From Phycisphaerales bacterium (GTDB lineage: Bacteria > Planctomycetota > Phycisphaerae > Phycisphaerales > SM1A02): a stretch of DNA of 64,000 nucleotides. Under the pieces are notes generated by a model that saw only the letters and a program-made list of their open reading frames with translations, was not told where the DNA came from and searched no databases. The position numbers and the translations under genes were made by a program. Below are positions 18,118 to 27,793 of the stretch, piece after piece. The DNA lies in contig JAQWPT010000033.1 in NCBI GenBank assembly GCA_029245245.1, positions 186,001 through 250,000 on the forward strand. The letters run 5' to 3'. Numbering within the stretch: the first letter of the stretch is position 1; the number at the start of each line of letters is the position of its first letter.

Positions 18118-20021
18118 TGTTCAACAAGACTGCACAGACCAGGACTGTCCGTCGCGGTTTCACCCTGACCGAGATTCTTGTCGCCGTCGGGGTGCTCCTG
18201 GCGGTGGTGGTGATCACTGGCCGGGTCTTCAAGGTTGCCACGGATGTCACGGCATCCGGCCAGGCAACCATCGACATCATGCAGGAAGCCGCCGCCATCG
18301 AGGCGAGGATTCGCAAGGACATCTCCCAGATGTCCAGCGAGGGGTTCCTCGTGATCCACTCGGTGGAAGTGCCCAACAACGTGAACATCCTCGAGTGGCA
18401 GAACGAGGACGGCAGCCAGGGCGAGGAGCCGACGCTGCTGAACCCGACCCTGCCCGTGGACGCCACGGTTCGGTGCGACCAGTTGAGTTTCTTCGTCTCC
18501 AATCCCACGTCGTCCCAGGTCAGCAGTGTCGGCAGCGCCCTGGGAACGCACCCCAGCGCCCAGGGACAGAACGCATTCGTGACCTACGGGCACGGAGTCC
18601 AGTTGCCGGGGTTGAAGCCCTACACCCCGGAGTTTCTGGACAACTCGAGCGTGCCGTTGGGGTCGCCTCCCGTGGGATATGGTCATGATCCGGACATTGA
18701 TCAACTGGAGGCCGATGAGAGTGAGCTCACGCCGTGGCGATACGACAATCCGGGCCTCGATGAGGACCAGTGGTTGCCCACGGTGTGGACCGATTACAGC
18801 TCGCCGGTGGCAGGTCTCTACAGCCAGGACCAGCAGATTCCAGATGCACAGCGCTACGTCAATGCCACCCAGCCTGACGCTCGCCAGTGGGTACTCGCTC
18901 GCCAGGCCATCCTGCTGGCCGATGATGATCAGCAGTACCCCGGTAATGAGAGCAAACGCCAGTACCTCAACAACGTGCCATCGGCGATGTCCATCTTCTC
19001 CAACGATGCTCGGAGGACCGGGTCCAGCTCGCTCAATGGCGGGGATCTGAACACTGATCCGCCGGTGATCGCCTACGGCCGGGTTGATGTGGCCGCTATC
19101 CCCATCGATCAGGTGCGAGGACTGCTGCTGACCAGTCGCCAACAGGGCAACGCCCAGAACGAAATCATGCGACGCTGCATGCACGATGGCGACATCGTGG
19201 CGAATGTCGACGAGGATGGCGACGGAATCAACGACATGGAGCCTCGCGCTGTGCTCGAATCCCCCGCAATCTTCGGGCTGCCGCCGAACACGTACCTTGG
19301 CCAGCGATTCTTCATGAAGGACACTGTCCGCTGGCCTCGGGTCGAGCGGGTCGCTCCGAGTCTGACCAAGGTTGACCAGGCCCTGGTCAATCATGCCCTG
19401 GGCAGTTCCTGCTCCTCCTTCCAGGTGGAATGGACCTACGCGGAGGGTACCGGAGAGGCCAGCGTGCCAAATCCAATCGATGGGGCGCCCAACCAGTACT
19501 GGCATGGGGTGCACTACTCCCCCTGGGACCCCCTCTTGAGCGCCTCAGGTGATCCGGAGTACACCGATGAACCCTGGCTTGGTCAGCGGTGGTTCGGGCT
19601 CCGGGACATCGATCGTGGCGTCATGCCGTATTCAGACTTCGTATGGAACTACCCGCGTCTGGAGCCGGAGGACGGCTTCGTCAATGCCGACAGCATCAAG
19701 GGAAAGGTGTCGGCAGGTGCCTTTGCCATTGATCCGTACGCAATTGACCGGGAATACCCAACCTTTGGCGACGATCCGCCGTACGAGGAGTACTGGGCCA
19801 CATTCGGGCTCAACCAGGATCAGCCCTCGCTGCCCCTTACCCAGGGGTCCGGGGCCACATGGTCCTATGAGCGGGATCGGAGTTTCGCCCCATGGCCATC
19901 GGCAATCCGCATCACCATGACCATCAACGATCCCCAGGGTCGGTTGGAGCAGGGGCAGGTCTACCAGTTCGTCGTCGAGGTGCCCGAGCAGGCTCGCGGC
20001 AGGTTCTCAGGAGGCATTTGA
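18117..20021 (+). CDS. gspJ: GspJ/PilW-like minor pseudopilin, enlarged
   Basis: A 634-residue protein with prepilin site RRG|FTLTEILVAVGVLLAVVV (Glu at mature position 5). The segment after the helix (DIMQEAAAIEARIRKDISQM) matches the start of GspJ/PilW proteins, which sit near the pseudopilus tip. Typical members have about 200 residues, so most of the chain is additional. Near residue 365 is DEDGDGINDMEP, a calcium-loop-like sequence. The ATG at 18117 shares its A with the upstream TGA, and its own TGA shares a base with the next ATG at 20021. Confidence 0.65.
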   Translation: MFNKTAQTRTVRRGFTLTEILVAVGVLLAVVVITGRVFKVATDVTASGQATIDIMQEAAAIEARIRKDISQMSSEGFLVIHSVEVPNNVNILEWQNEDGSQGEEPTLLNPTLPVDATVRCDQLSFFVSNPTSSQVSSVGSALGTHPSAQGQNAFVTYGHGVQLPGLKPYTPEFLDNSSVPLGSPPVGYGHDPDIDQLEADESELTPWRYDNPGLDEDQWLPTVWTDYSSPVAGLYSQDQQIPDAQRYVNATQPDARQWVLARQAILLADDDQQYPGNESKRQYLNNVPSAMSIFSNDARRTGSSSLNGGDLNTDPPVIAYGRVDVAAIPIDQVRGLLLTSRQQGNAQNEIMRRCMHDGDIVANVDEDGDGINDMEPRAVLESPAIFGLPPNTYLGQRFFMKDTVRWPRVERVAPSLTKVDQALVNHALGSSCSSFQVEWTYAEGTGEASVPNPIDGAPNQYWHGVHYSPWDPLLSASGDPEYTDEPWLGQRWFGLRDIDRGVMPYSDFVWNYPRLEPEDGFVNADSIKGKVSAGAFAIDPYAIDREYPTFGDDPPYEEYWATFGLNQDQPSLPLTQGSGATWSYERDRSFAPWPSAIRITMTINDPQGRLEQGQVYQFVVEVPEQARGRFSGGI

Positions 20022-23000
20022 TGTACGCAGCAGGACTCAACGGATCTGGTGGGGGGTACCGCCGATCTTCCACGACCGCGCGTCGTGGCAATGCCCTGGT
20101 CCTGGTGGCCGGGGCACTGGTGCTGCTGGTGATCATCGCCTCCGCCTACCTTTCCAGTGCGCAGGGAATCCGCAAGACCACCATGGCCCAGCGCCGCTCG
20201 GTGAACGTGGATGCGGGTGCCGGAGTGGTGGCCGAGGACATCGCCAAGGAAATCAGCGAGGCCCTGTTCGTTCGCGAGATCGACCCGTCGCCGGTCGTCT
20301 CCCAGTTCGGACCGACCTCCATCATCAATCGACTCATGGACATCGTGACCACTTCACTGGGGGAAGGTTATTCGGAACGATTCCTCGAGGATCGTCGACT
20401 GCCGCTGTCGAGCGTGAGTCACTTCCAGGAAATGGGGCGCAGTCCCGGTCGGTACGAAGTCGACCGCAACTTCGCCTGGAACTATGCGCCCTACGAGGTG
20501 TCGCCACGCACGAACTGGCCCGACTACCCATTGTTCCAGGTGGACAGTTGGCACGGGTACGACGAGTTGACGTTCGTCTGGTCCGGGGCCTTCTCATCCA
20601 GCAGTGGCCTGTCCAATCCTCCCGGCCAGCCGGGAACCAGCGACACCCGGTGGTTACGCGACCTGGAGCCGCTGCGGGCAAGCACGTCCGGCTACCTCGG
20701 TGGCCAGATGGGGCTCAACTACAAGACGAACCAGGACACGTTCTCGCACTACAGCCACCTGTCGAACCTGGCCCGGCCGGGCAACGACTGGCGGATCTGC
20801 CGTGACATCGCTGACGTCACCGGTGCTGTTTCGCCGTCTCACAATGCGATGGAATTCGGGCAGATCAATCCGGGTGACGAGCCGATCCCATTTGACCCGG
20901 ACCAGGCGGGCCCTGACGGGTTCCACTACTTCGGCGGCCTCCTGCGTGATCACCACGTGCCGGTCGAGCAGTGGTTGTCTCCTTCGCCGACGATCAATGG
21001 GGGATTGCACCGCGACCAGTACACCGGCACCACGTTCTTCACGTCACCGGTCGACTTCTGGCGACGCTGGCAGCGATGGTTCGACTACGCGGGCTACGCC
21101 TTCGCCCAGTCCATGGCGTTCCAGGGCAACTCCAACCACGTTCCCCCGAACTTCTACGACCTGTCCAACCTCGATGGAGATTCCGTGCTCACCGGCAATG
21201 GTGGGGGTGAAGTGCTCGCCGATCTCAACGACCTGGATCTCCAGGGCGATGCCATCGGTGAACGTCCCGAGGACGAGTTCATCCGTGGTTCGGCCCGCTG
21301 GCATGTGTCGCGGGTGCTCACGGACACCGATGGTGACGGGTTTACCGATTCCTTCTGGTTTCACGTGCCCGGTCGTGGCAGCGAAGGCACCATGCAGATC
21401 GTCGGGGTCTCGGTAACCGACAACGCCGGGCGGCTCAATGCCAACACGGCGACGCGGTTCGTGCGTTCCGATTCAGGTTCCCGCACCCGCACCCGGGGAT
21501 GGACTCCAGCCGACCTGGCCCTGGTGGGCCAGAACGCCGCGTGGTCGCCGAGTGGTGGTCAGAACGGTGGGTGGGGCGGCGATGATGAGGGGTGGGGGCC
21601 TCTCACGCACGAGTCCTGGAACGTGGGCTTCCTGGACAACCCGGTGAACTCCCCGGGCCTCTTTGACGTTGAATCCGCTACGGGCATGCCGCCCAACGCG
21701 TACGAGTTGATCGGCCATTACCGGCAGGGGCTCGATGCCATCGACAAGACCGTGCAGGAGCAGAACACCGCCGACAATCGATGGCGCTCCGAGGTCTTTC
21801 CGATCTGGCGAGCCAATTACTACCGCGATGGTGATCAGGCCGACTTCCTCTCGGTCACCAGTGTGCAGTCCAACAAGTGGTTCCCCAGGTCCAATGTCGA
21901 TATTCACCATGGGATCAACCGGCTCTTCTACTTCAAGAACGCCGGGGTGGATCCGCAGAACCCGAAGATGAGTTTCACCCCGTTCACCATTTCCGACGAG
22001 ATCGAACTGCGAACCAACGAGGGCAACAACCAGCCGTGGCTCATGACTCGATTCGAGCGAGCCGTGGGGAGTTCCCAGCACGACTCCAGTCAGGGTTCCG
22101 GCGGTATCTACACGCATCCGCTGCGATCCTTCACGCACCGCCAGGAGCACGCGGAACTCGTTGACCAGCTCTCGGCTCGCCAGTTGTTCTTCGACAATCG
22201 GCGAAAGCTCACGCTTTTCAACAGTTCCCGCAACGAGCAGCTGCCTCCGTGGCTGTGGTGGGAATACCGCGGCAGCCGGCAGACGGCCATCGACTCCAAC
22301 GGCGAGATCATTGACAACACCTCCGTGCATGGCGTGCCGCTGAGCCCGCCCGTTGATCTCGGTGGAGTCGTCGGGCCGCCGAGGAACAAGATCATCCCGA
22401 ATGACGGCGGCATGAACCAGGACTGGGTTGATAACCACTGGAATGCCGTGGTGCCCAGTCGCCCGAATCGCCCCGCGAACTTCGGCTCGGTCCGAAACGC
22501 GCCCAACACGAGCCTGTCGGCCTTCTACGACCAGATGCGCACGAAACTTGATCTCCGTGAGCACGAGCGGTACATCCCGTACCAGCCGCTGCTTGGTGGG
22601 CAGACCGCGTACCGACCCCGCACCTTCTCGGAGCGGCTGCCGTACGCATTGTTCATGGCGATGCAGAGCGGCGACCTGTCACCAGTCTCAAGTTTCAGCA
22701 CGACGACGAGCCGAAATCCGTTCGACGATCCCACCCAGACTGCAGACGACATCACTTCCAAGAACCTGACCCGGGACATGGCCGCCTCCTATGCTGCCAA
22801 CATCCTGGCCTGGCGTGATCCGGACTCCGATGCGCCGCTGTACAGCCAGACCGTGACCAGGCCCGGAGCGCCTCTTGAACTGCATCGCGAATATGGCGCG
22901 GTTCGCCCCCCGATCTTTCTCGACGACCTGGATGTCCCCGGTACGAGCCAGAACCGGGCCGCTGCGCACTACATTTCCCAGGCCAATGCCCCTGAACCGG

Positions 23001-26000
23001 CATTCCTGGGGATGGAGATGCAGCCGTTCATCATGGAGTCGTTCGTGGCCCACGTCGTGGAGCCATGGGATCCCAACGTGGCCAAGACCATCGACGAGAA
23101 GCGATACGAGTGGGACAACGGTGATTCTGAAACCCGGCTCTTCATCGAATACAAGGATGGGGATGAGGTTGGAATCGCGTTTACGCAGAACGAACGGGAG
23201 TCACGTGACATTCTCGGTGATTCGACCCTTGGGCTGCCGGAATCAAAGTCGGTGGTCGTGGTCCAGATCGCCAACCCGTACGACCGCCCGCTGCCGCTGT
23301 TCGGTCGCAACCCGAGTACAGGCCTGCTTGACCGGCAGCTTCCGCTCTACAAGCTCTCTTTCTTCGGCCAGACCGTCGTCATCGACGACAACCTCGTCCA
23401 GCTCAGTGAAGAGGGATACAGCAACTCGTACACGGAGGGGTACACCTACAACTCGCACCCCAGCATGTCCTCCGAAACAACCGGGCCGCGCAACCTCCTG
23501 CCCAATCAGAATGCGAGTCTTCCGCTCTACCTTCCGCCGGCGACTCCAGAGGCGCCCTATACCCTGATCCTCTTTGCGACGGGGTATGGTGCCGGCAACG
23601 TCGAGGACAGCCGCTGGATCGACTTCCTGGACCTGAATCCGGAAGACCATTTCTACGGTAAGTGGGAGATGGGAACGAACGATATCGAGCCCCACGTGTT
23701 CTCGCTGTACCGCGACCAGGATGGCACCCTGCCCCAGGAAGATGCGCAGCTCCGGATCTATCCCGGCGACCTGATCTGCCGTGTTCCCTCGTCCACGTGG
23801 GCGACCGATCGAGAACATTACGACGACTCGGACGGGTCAGGGGCTCCCGGCAATGGTGTGGCGATCGAGTTGATCCGAACGCATCGCCGCGACTACGGTG
23901 GTGACGGGAGCTATGCCGAGACGGTTGAAGTGGCTCCAGGCCAGACTCGCTACGACTACAACATCGACGTCGTGATCGACCGCACCGGGACGGCGGTCGC
24001 CTCCGGGTTTGGCAACAACCAGCAGAACCCACCCAATGCAGACGAGTTCTTCGAGACGGTATCCCAGACGCTCGAGTGCGAGCGATTGCCGAACCTCGCC
24101 GAGTTCTCGCATGCTACGGACCGCGACAAGATGATGAACGGGGCCACGGAGGTGGGAGGCATGGGCACCAACCCGGACAAGTCCTTCGAGGACGAGCCGC
24201 TGGTGACCAGTGTCATCAGCCGGTTGAACGAGAAGCCGGGCGATTATCCCATCCTGATCAACCAGCTGAATACTCATGTCACGGCAGTCGGAGAGGACGC
24301 GAGAGCATTTCAGTTCAAGATCAAAGTCCCAACCGATGTCCAGGATCAAACAGGAGATGTGCTGCAGAGTTCAATCGATTCAGTTCGATGGTGCCAGTGG
24401 GCACGCTACACCCGGGCCTGGGGAGTCGATCCGAGTTATCCGGGTGTTGAAATGGCCACGGCATCGGGAGAGGCGGGCGGCGTTCCGCTGAGCACGGCAT
24501 TCGTGTCCGCTCCGATCAACCACATGAACCGCAGCGCGCCTCGATACGTGATCGGCGAATCGCAGGTCACCCGATCCAAGGGACGGCCGCTGATCGGTGG
24601 CAACAATGCGGAGCCGGAGATCCTGCCCAAGGACACCCAGGGAATGTCGGCGTTCTATGAAGGCATGGAGCAGCATTTCGGCGATGTCGTGGATCGGAAC
24701 TCGAACCTCCTCGGTTCGATCCTGGTTCTCAACAACGATCATCGAACCGGCGAGGATGGCCTGCCTGAAAAGACCCGCTACATGTTCGAGTCCAACGAGG
24801 TGCTCGAAAACTCGTACGACGTGAAGCCCGCCTGGGGCCAGGTCTTCGACATGGCCGCGGATCCCGACGGCTCCTTCAGCCTGAACTTCGACGGGCCACC
24901 GGAAGCTCCTGATGCCTCGATGCCGGATCGACACTGGGTTCGCTCGCCCTGGATGACCAGGCATTATCGTCTGCCGTATTCCCGGGGGACGCTTAATCAG
25001 ACGCAGCAATGGTTCTTCGCCAGCAGCAAGCCGACCTTCTTCAACATGAATCACGGCTTCCTCCCGTACCTCGATCGTCTGGAGGGAGGCGCGAACATCC
25101 CCAGCTACCAGGGGCATCGGCCGTTCGAGAACGTGGGTTCAGGCGGTACCGATTCAAACCATGTCTACAACTTCCCGGACAAGGGGTACTACGGATACGA
25201 AGGCATCATGGGCCGGCAGGAACTGATGCCCTACGGGTTCCAGATGCTTCAGAAGGATGGCAACTTCGAGCAGGTCGGCGAGGTGCTCAACGTGATGGCC
25301 TGGTGTCATGAACTGCTCATTCCCGCGGGCCCGCCCACGTCGACCACCACGATCACGACCACCCGGACCTTCTCAGAAACGCTCTCAAACCTTGCCCGCA
25401 CCGGAAGGCCCGATGGCGGCGATTCCGGGAGCGGAGGCGGTCCGGTGATCGGCATGGTCGGCAGTGATGACGGCAAGGATTCGGCCATGGCCGCCCGTGG
25501 TCCTGCCGATGCCGAACTGGTGGAACTGTTCCCCTACGGGACGAGCAGGCATCTGGGTCGTCTGTCGATGGATTCCCAGGCGACACCCGGCGTGCCCGGC
25601 AACGCGGTGGGCAAGCTCCAGGTGAGTTCGGGTTGGCCCCATTCATCGCTCTGGCTGTCGGACATCGGACACGTCGAGCCCGACCTCGTGCCGGCCCAGC
25701 GAGTACTGGAACTGTTCGTGTGCGACGGTCCGGGCAACTGGGACATTGCGCACTACAACCAGTCACTGGGTGACGAGGATGGGGAAGGGTACTCCGATGG
25801 AGTCATTGACTACCCGCAGATGGCGTCGTCGTGGCTCGGCTACGAGCCCTCCTTCGGAAATGCCAGGGACTTCAGCGGCGGCGCAACCGCGGGTCTCGTA
25901 AACATCAACACCGCCACCATCGAGGTGCTCCGTGCCCTGCCGCACATGTACAAGATGGTGCACGGCACGCCGGACTGGCCTGTCAATTCCAGTGGCGGGA

Positions 26001-26929
26001 GCATTCTCGAGTCCAGTGGCACGTCCGCCAACACGCTGTTCGATTCCAATCCCAGGGTTGCGATCCCCGAAGCCATCATGAGTTACCGCCACCTGCAGGG
26101 CTCGGCGAATTCGTTCGTTCCCGCTCTCGAGGACCTGGGGACCGGGTACTCGTGGGGTCCCAACTACTTCGAGCAGCGGACTCCGAAGAACAGCGAGTTC
26201 AACGTTGACACGTCCCCGCGGGGAGGCATCGGCTTTGCCGGCATCGGCGAGTTGTTCAACCTGAACCAGACCGCCAGGGAAGATTTCAACGCCTACCGGT
26301 TCGCGACCAACTACCCGGACCAGTACCAGTCCAACTACCACGATCCGTCCGGCCAGGACATCTACCTGGATGCCTGGACGATGGACTTTGCGGCCAAGGA
26401 GCCATTCACCCGCGACGCCTACCAGCGGTTGCGGATCAAGAGCGGGGCCGACTCGCAGGCCTGGTACAACCAGTCGCTTGGTTACGATGGGCGGGCGCCG
26501 AACCCCAGTTGGAACCAGTTCGGGCAGAACTGGTCCAAGTTGAATCCCGCTCCGGTCATGCTCTCGATTGGTGCACCATTGAGCACCGACGTCAACGGCG
26601 AACAGCAGTTCCAGGTCGACAACTGGAACAGCCCGACCTTCGACGAGGCGGAGATCTATCGTGGTGGCGACAGGGTCGGCGGCGATGCGGAAGAGGCCAA
26701 CCTGCTCTTCGCCGGCATCTCCAACATGGTGACGACACGCAGCGACGTGTTCACCGTGCACTTCCAGATCCGGACCTTCGCCCAGAACCCCGACACCGGG
26801 CTGTGGGACGCGACGGATCCCGACATGATCCTCGACGACAGCCGATACGTGATGCTCGTGGATCGAAGTGAAGTGGACAGTCCAGAGCAGTCCCCACGCA
26901 TCCTCTACCTGCAGAAGACCTCGAACTGA
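20021..26929 (+). CDS. gspK: giant GspK/PilX-like pseudopilus tip protein (about 2300 residues)
   Basis: This 2302-residue protein is about seven times longer than normal GspK. A basic leader and RRGNALVLVAGALVLLVIIAS (residues 21-42) form a prepilin-like helix that lacks Glu5, as in GspK. Two GspK-like Asn-Thr-Ala signatures occur: DNAGRLNANTATRF near residue 468 and LVNINTATIEVLRALPHM near residue 1960. A calcium-loop-like DTDGDGFTDSFW lies near residue 434. The rest is rich in Trp, Tyr, Asn, Asp and Pro, fitting an extracellular adhesive or catch-like structure; no enzyme domain is recognised. It is the last gene of the operon and is followed by a strong terminator. I chose the ATG at 20021 by the TGATG overlap with gspJ. 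Confidence 0.75.
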   Translation: MYAAGLNGSGGGYRRSSTTARRGNALVLVAGALVLLVIIASAYLSSAQGIRKTTMAQRRSVNVDAGAGVVAEDIAKEISEALFVREIDPSPVVSQFGPTSIINRLMDIVTTSLGEGYSERFLEDRRLPLSSVSHFQEMGRSPGRYEVDRNFAWNYAPYEVSPRTNWPDYPLFQVDSWHGYDELTFVWSGAFSSSSGLSNPPGQPGTSDTRWLRDLEPLRASTSGYLGGQMGLNYKTNQDTFSHYSHLSNLARPGNDWRICRDIADVTGAVSPSHNAMEFGQINPGDEPIPFDPDQAGPDGFHYFGGLLRDHHVPVEQWLSPSPTINGGLHRDQYTGTTFFTSPVDFWRRWQRWFDYAGYAFAQSMAFQGNSNHVPPNFYDLSNLDGDSVLTGNGGGEVLADLNDLDLQGDAIGERPEDEFIRGSARWHVSRVLTDTDGDGFTDSFWFHVPGRGSEGTMQIVGVSVTDNAGRLNANTATRFVRSDSGSRTRTRGWTPADLALVGQNAAWSPSGGQNGGWGGDDEGWGPLTHESWNVGFLDNPVNSPGLFDVESATGMPPNAYELIGHYRQGLDAIDKTVQEQNTADNRWRSEVFPIWRANYYRDGDQADFLSVTSVQSNKWFPRSNVDIHHGINRLFYFKNAGVDPQNPKMSFTPFTISDEIELRTNEGNNQPWLMTRFERAVGSSQHDSSQGSGGIYTHPLRSFTHRQEHAELVDQLSARQLFFDNRRKLTLFNSSRNEQLPPWLWWEYRGSRQTAIDSNGEIIDNTSVHGVPLSPPVDLGGVVGPPRNKIIPNDGGMNQDWVDNHWNAVVPSRPNRPANFGSVRNAPNTSLSAFYDQMRTKLDLREHERYIPYQPLLGGQTAYRPRTFSERLPYALFMAMQSGDLSPVSSFSTTTSRNPFDDPTQTADDITSKNLTRDMAASYAANILAWRDPDSDAPLYSQTVTRPGAPLELHREYGAVRPPIFLDDLDVPGTSQNRAAAHYISQANAPEPAFLGMEMQPFIMESFVAHVVEPWDPNVAKTIDEKRYEWDNGDSETRLFIEYKDGDEVGIAFTQNERESRDILGDSTLGLPESKSVVVVQIANPYDRPLPLFGRNPSTGLLDRQLPLYKLSFFGQTVVIDDNLVQLSEEGYSNSYTEGYTYNSHPSMSSETTGPRNLLPNQNASLPLYLPPATPEAPYTLILFATGYGAGNVEDSRWIDFLDLNPEDHFYGKWEMGTNDIEPHVFSLYRDQDGTLPQEDAQLRIYPGDLICRVPSSTWATDREHYDDSDGSGAPGNGVAIELIRTHRRDYGGDGSYAETVEVAPGQTRYDYNIDVVIDRTGTAVASGFGNNQQNPPNADEFFETVSQTLECERLPNLAEFSHATDRDKMMNGATEVGGMGTNPDKSFEDEPLVTSVISRLNEKPGDYPILINQLNTHVTAVGEDARAFQFKIKVPTDVQDQTGDVLQSSIDSVRWCQWARYTRAWGVDPSYPGVEMATASGEAGGVPLSTAFVSAPINHMNRSAPRYVIGESQVTRSKGRPLIGGNNAEPEILPKDTQGMSAFYEGMEQHFGDVVDRNSNLLGSILVLNNDHRTGEDGLPEKTRYMFESNEVLENSYDVKPAWGQVFDMAADPDGSFSLNFDGPPEAPDASMPDRHWVRSPWMTRHYRLPYSRGTLNQTQQWFFASSKPTFFNMNHGFLPYLDRLEGGANIPSYQGHRPFENVGSGGTDSNHVYNFPDKGYYGYEGIMGRQELMPYGFQMLQKDGNFEQVGEVLNVMAWCHELLIPAGPPTSTTTITTTRTFSETLSNLARTGRPDGGDSGSGGGPVIGMVGSDDGKDSAMAARGPADAELVELFPYGTSRHLGRLSMDSQATPGVPGNAVGKLQVSSGWPHSSLWLSDIGHVEPDLVPAQRVLELFVCDGPGNWDIAHYNQSLGDEDGEGYSDGVIDYPQMASSWLGYEPSFGNARDFSGGATAGLVNINTATIEVLRALPHMYKMVHGTPDWPVNSSGGSILESSGTSANTLFDSNPRVAIPEAIMSYRHLQGSANSFVPALEDLGTGYSWGPNYFEQRTPKNSEFNVDTSPRGGIGFAGIGELFNLNQTAREDFNAYRFATNYPDQYQSNYHDPSGQDIYLDAWTMDFAAKEPFTRDAYQRLRIKSGADSQAWYNQSLGYDGRAPNPSWNQFGQNWSKLNPAPVMLSIGAPLSTDVNGEQQFQVDNWNSPTFDEAEIYRGGDRVGGDAEEANLLFAGISNMVTTRSDVFTVHFQIRTFAQNPDTGLWDATDPDMILDDSRYVMLVDRSEVDSPEQSPRILYLQKTSN

Positions 26930-26961
26930 TCCCGCGTCACCGCGCATTGATGAAACACGCT

Positions 26962-27003
26962 CCGCCCCGTTCCGCATGCCGCTGCCACGGCCGGACGGGG
27001 CGG
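26962..27003. terminator. bidirectional intrinsic terminator after gspK
   Basis: A 9-bp GC-rich perfect stem, CCGCCCCGT (26962-26970) with ACGGGGCGG (26995-27003), is followed on the + strand by TTGCTTTG. It lies in the 93-nt gap between convergent gspK and uppS and could serve both. Confidence 0.75.
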
Positions 27004-27022
27004 TTGCTTTGTCCGGTTGTTC

Positions 27023-27793
27023 CTATGACGCTTCGACGGCTCCGAAGCGTCGCTGGCGTGAGGCATAGTCGCGGACCGCGGTGTGCAGCGCGGCCTCATC
27101 GAAGTCCGGCCAGTAGAGATCCGTCACGTGGATCTCCGAGTAACTGATCTGCCAGAGTAGGTAGTTGGAGACCCGGTGTTCTCCAGACGTTCTGATCAGC
27201 AGGTCCGGATCTGGTATGCCGTGGGTGTAGAGATTCGAGGAGATCGTCTCCTCGGTGATCTCGTCGGGCCGCATGCTTCCGTCGGAGACCGCCTGCGCGA
27301 TTCGACGGGCCGCCCGGGTGATCTCATTCCGGGAGGAGTAGTTGATGGCCAGGACCAGGTGGAGGCCGCTGCATGCGGCGGTGGCGTGCTCGGTCAGTTC
27401 GATTTCACGGACCACGTCAGCCGCAAGTCCGTTGCGGGCCCCGATGACCTGGAATCGAACATTGTTGGCGATCAACTCGTCGCGTTCCTGGGGCAGGTAT
27501 TCAAGAAGCAGGCCCATCAGGGCATCGACTTCATCGGCGGGCCGTTTCCAGTTCTCCATCGAGAAGGAGTACAGGGTCAGGGTGCCGATCGACAGGACGC
27601 CGCACTCCTGGACGACCTTGCGGGCCGCCTCGGCGCCGGCGCGATGTCCCAGGCTGCGGTCCAGGTTGCGTTCCCCGGCCCATCGACCGTTGCCATCCAT
27701 GATGATGGCGATGTGGCCGGGTCGTTGTTTCCGTGGGATATCGAACTCAACGGGTTCGCCCTCACCAGGTGGGGTTGGAGGCGGGGGCGTCAT
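27023..27793 (-). CDS. uppS: isoprenyl transferase (undecaprenyl diphosphate synthase family)
   Basis: A 256-residue cis-prenyltransferase that elongates farnesyl diphosphate to the C55 lipid carrier for cell-wall and surface polysaccharides. It shows the start IAIIMDGNGRWA, the SFSMENWKRP motif, NYSSRNEI and the C-terminal DLLIRTSGEHRVSNYLLWQ region with the catalytic Asp in MDGNGR. Start ATG at 27793 overlaps the purA stop (ATGA), so translation is coupled to purA, an unusual pairing. A proline-rich tail of about 15 residues precedes the domain. Confidence 0.93.
   Translation of the reverse strand: MTPPPPTPPGEGEPVEFDIPRKQRPGHIAIIMDGNGRWAGERNLDRSLGHRAGAEAARKVVQECGVLSIGTLTLYSFSMENWKRPADEVDALMGLLLEYLPQERDELIANNVRFQVIGARNGLAADVVREIELTEHATAACSGLHLVLAINYSSRNEITRAARRIAQAVSDGSMRPDEITEETISSNLYTHGIPDPDLLIRTSGEHRVSNYLLWQISYSEIHVTDLYWPDFDEAALHTAVRDYASRQRRFGAVEAS

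Noticed and set aside
25763-26977. 404-codon open frame on the minus strand inside gspK
   Set aside because: Antisense to a continuous coding region with conserved GspK-like motifs; no start signals and no hydrophobic or domain pattern.
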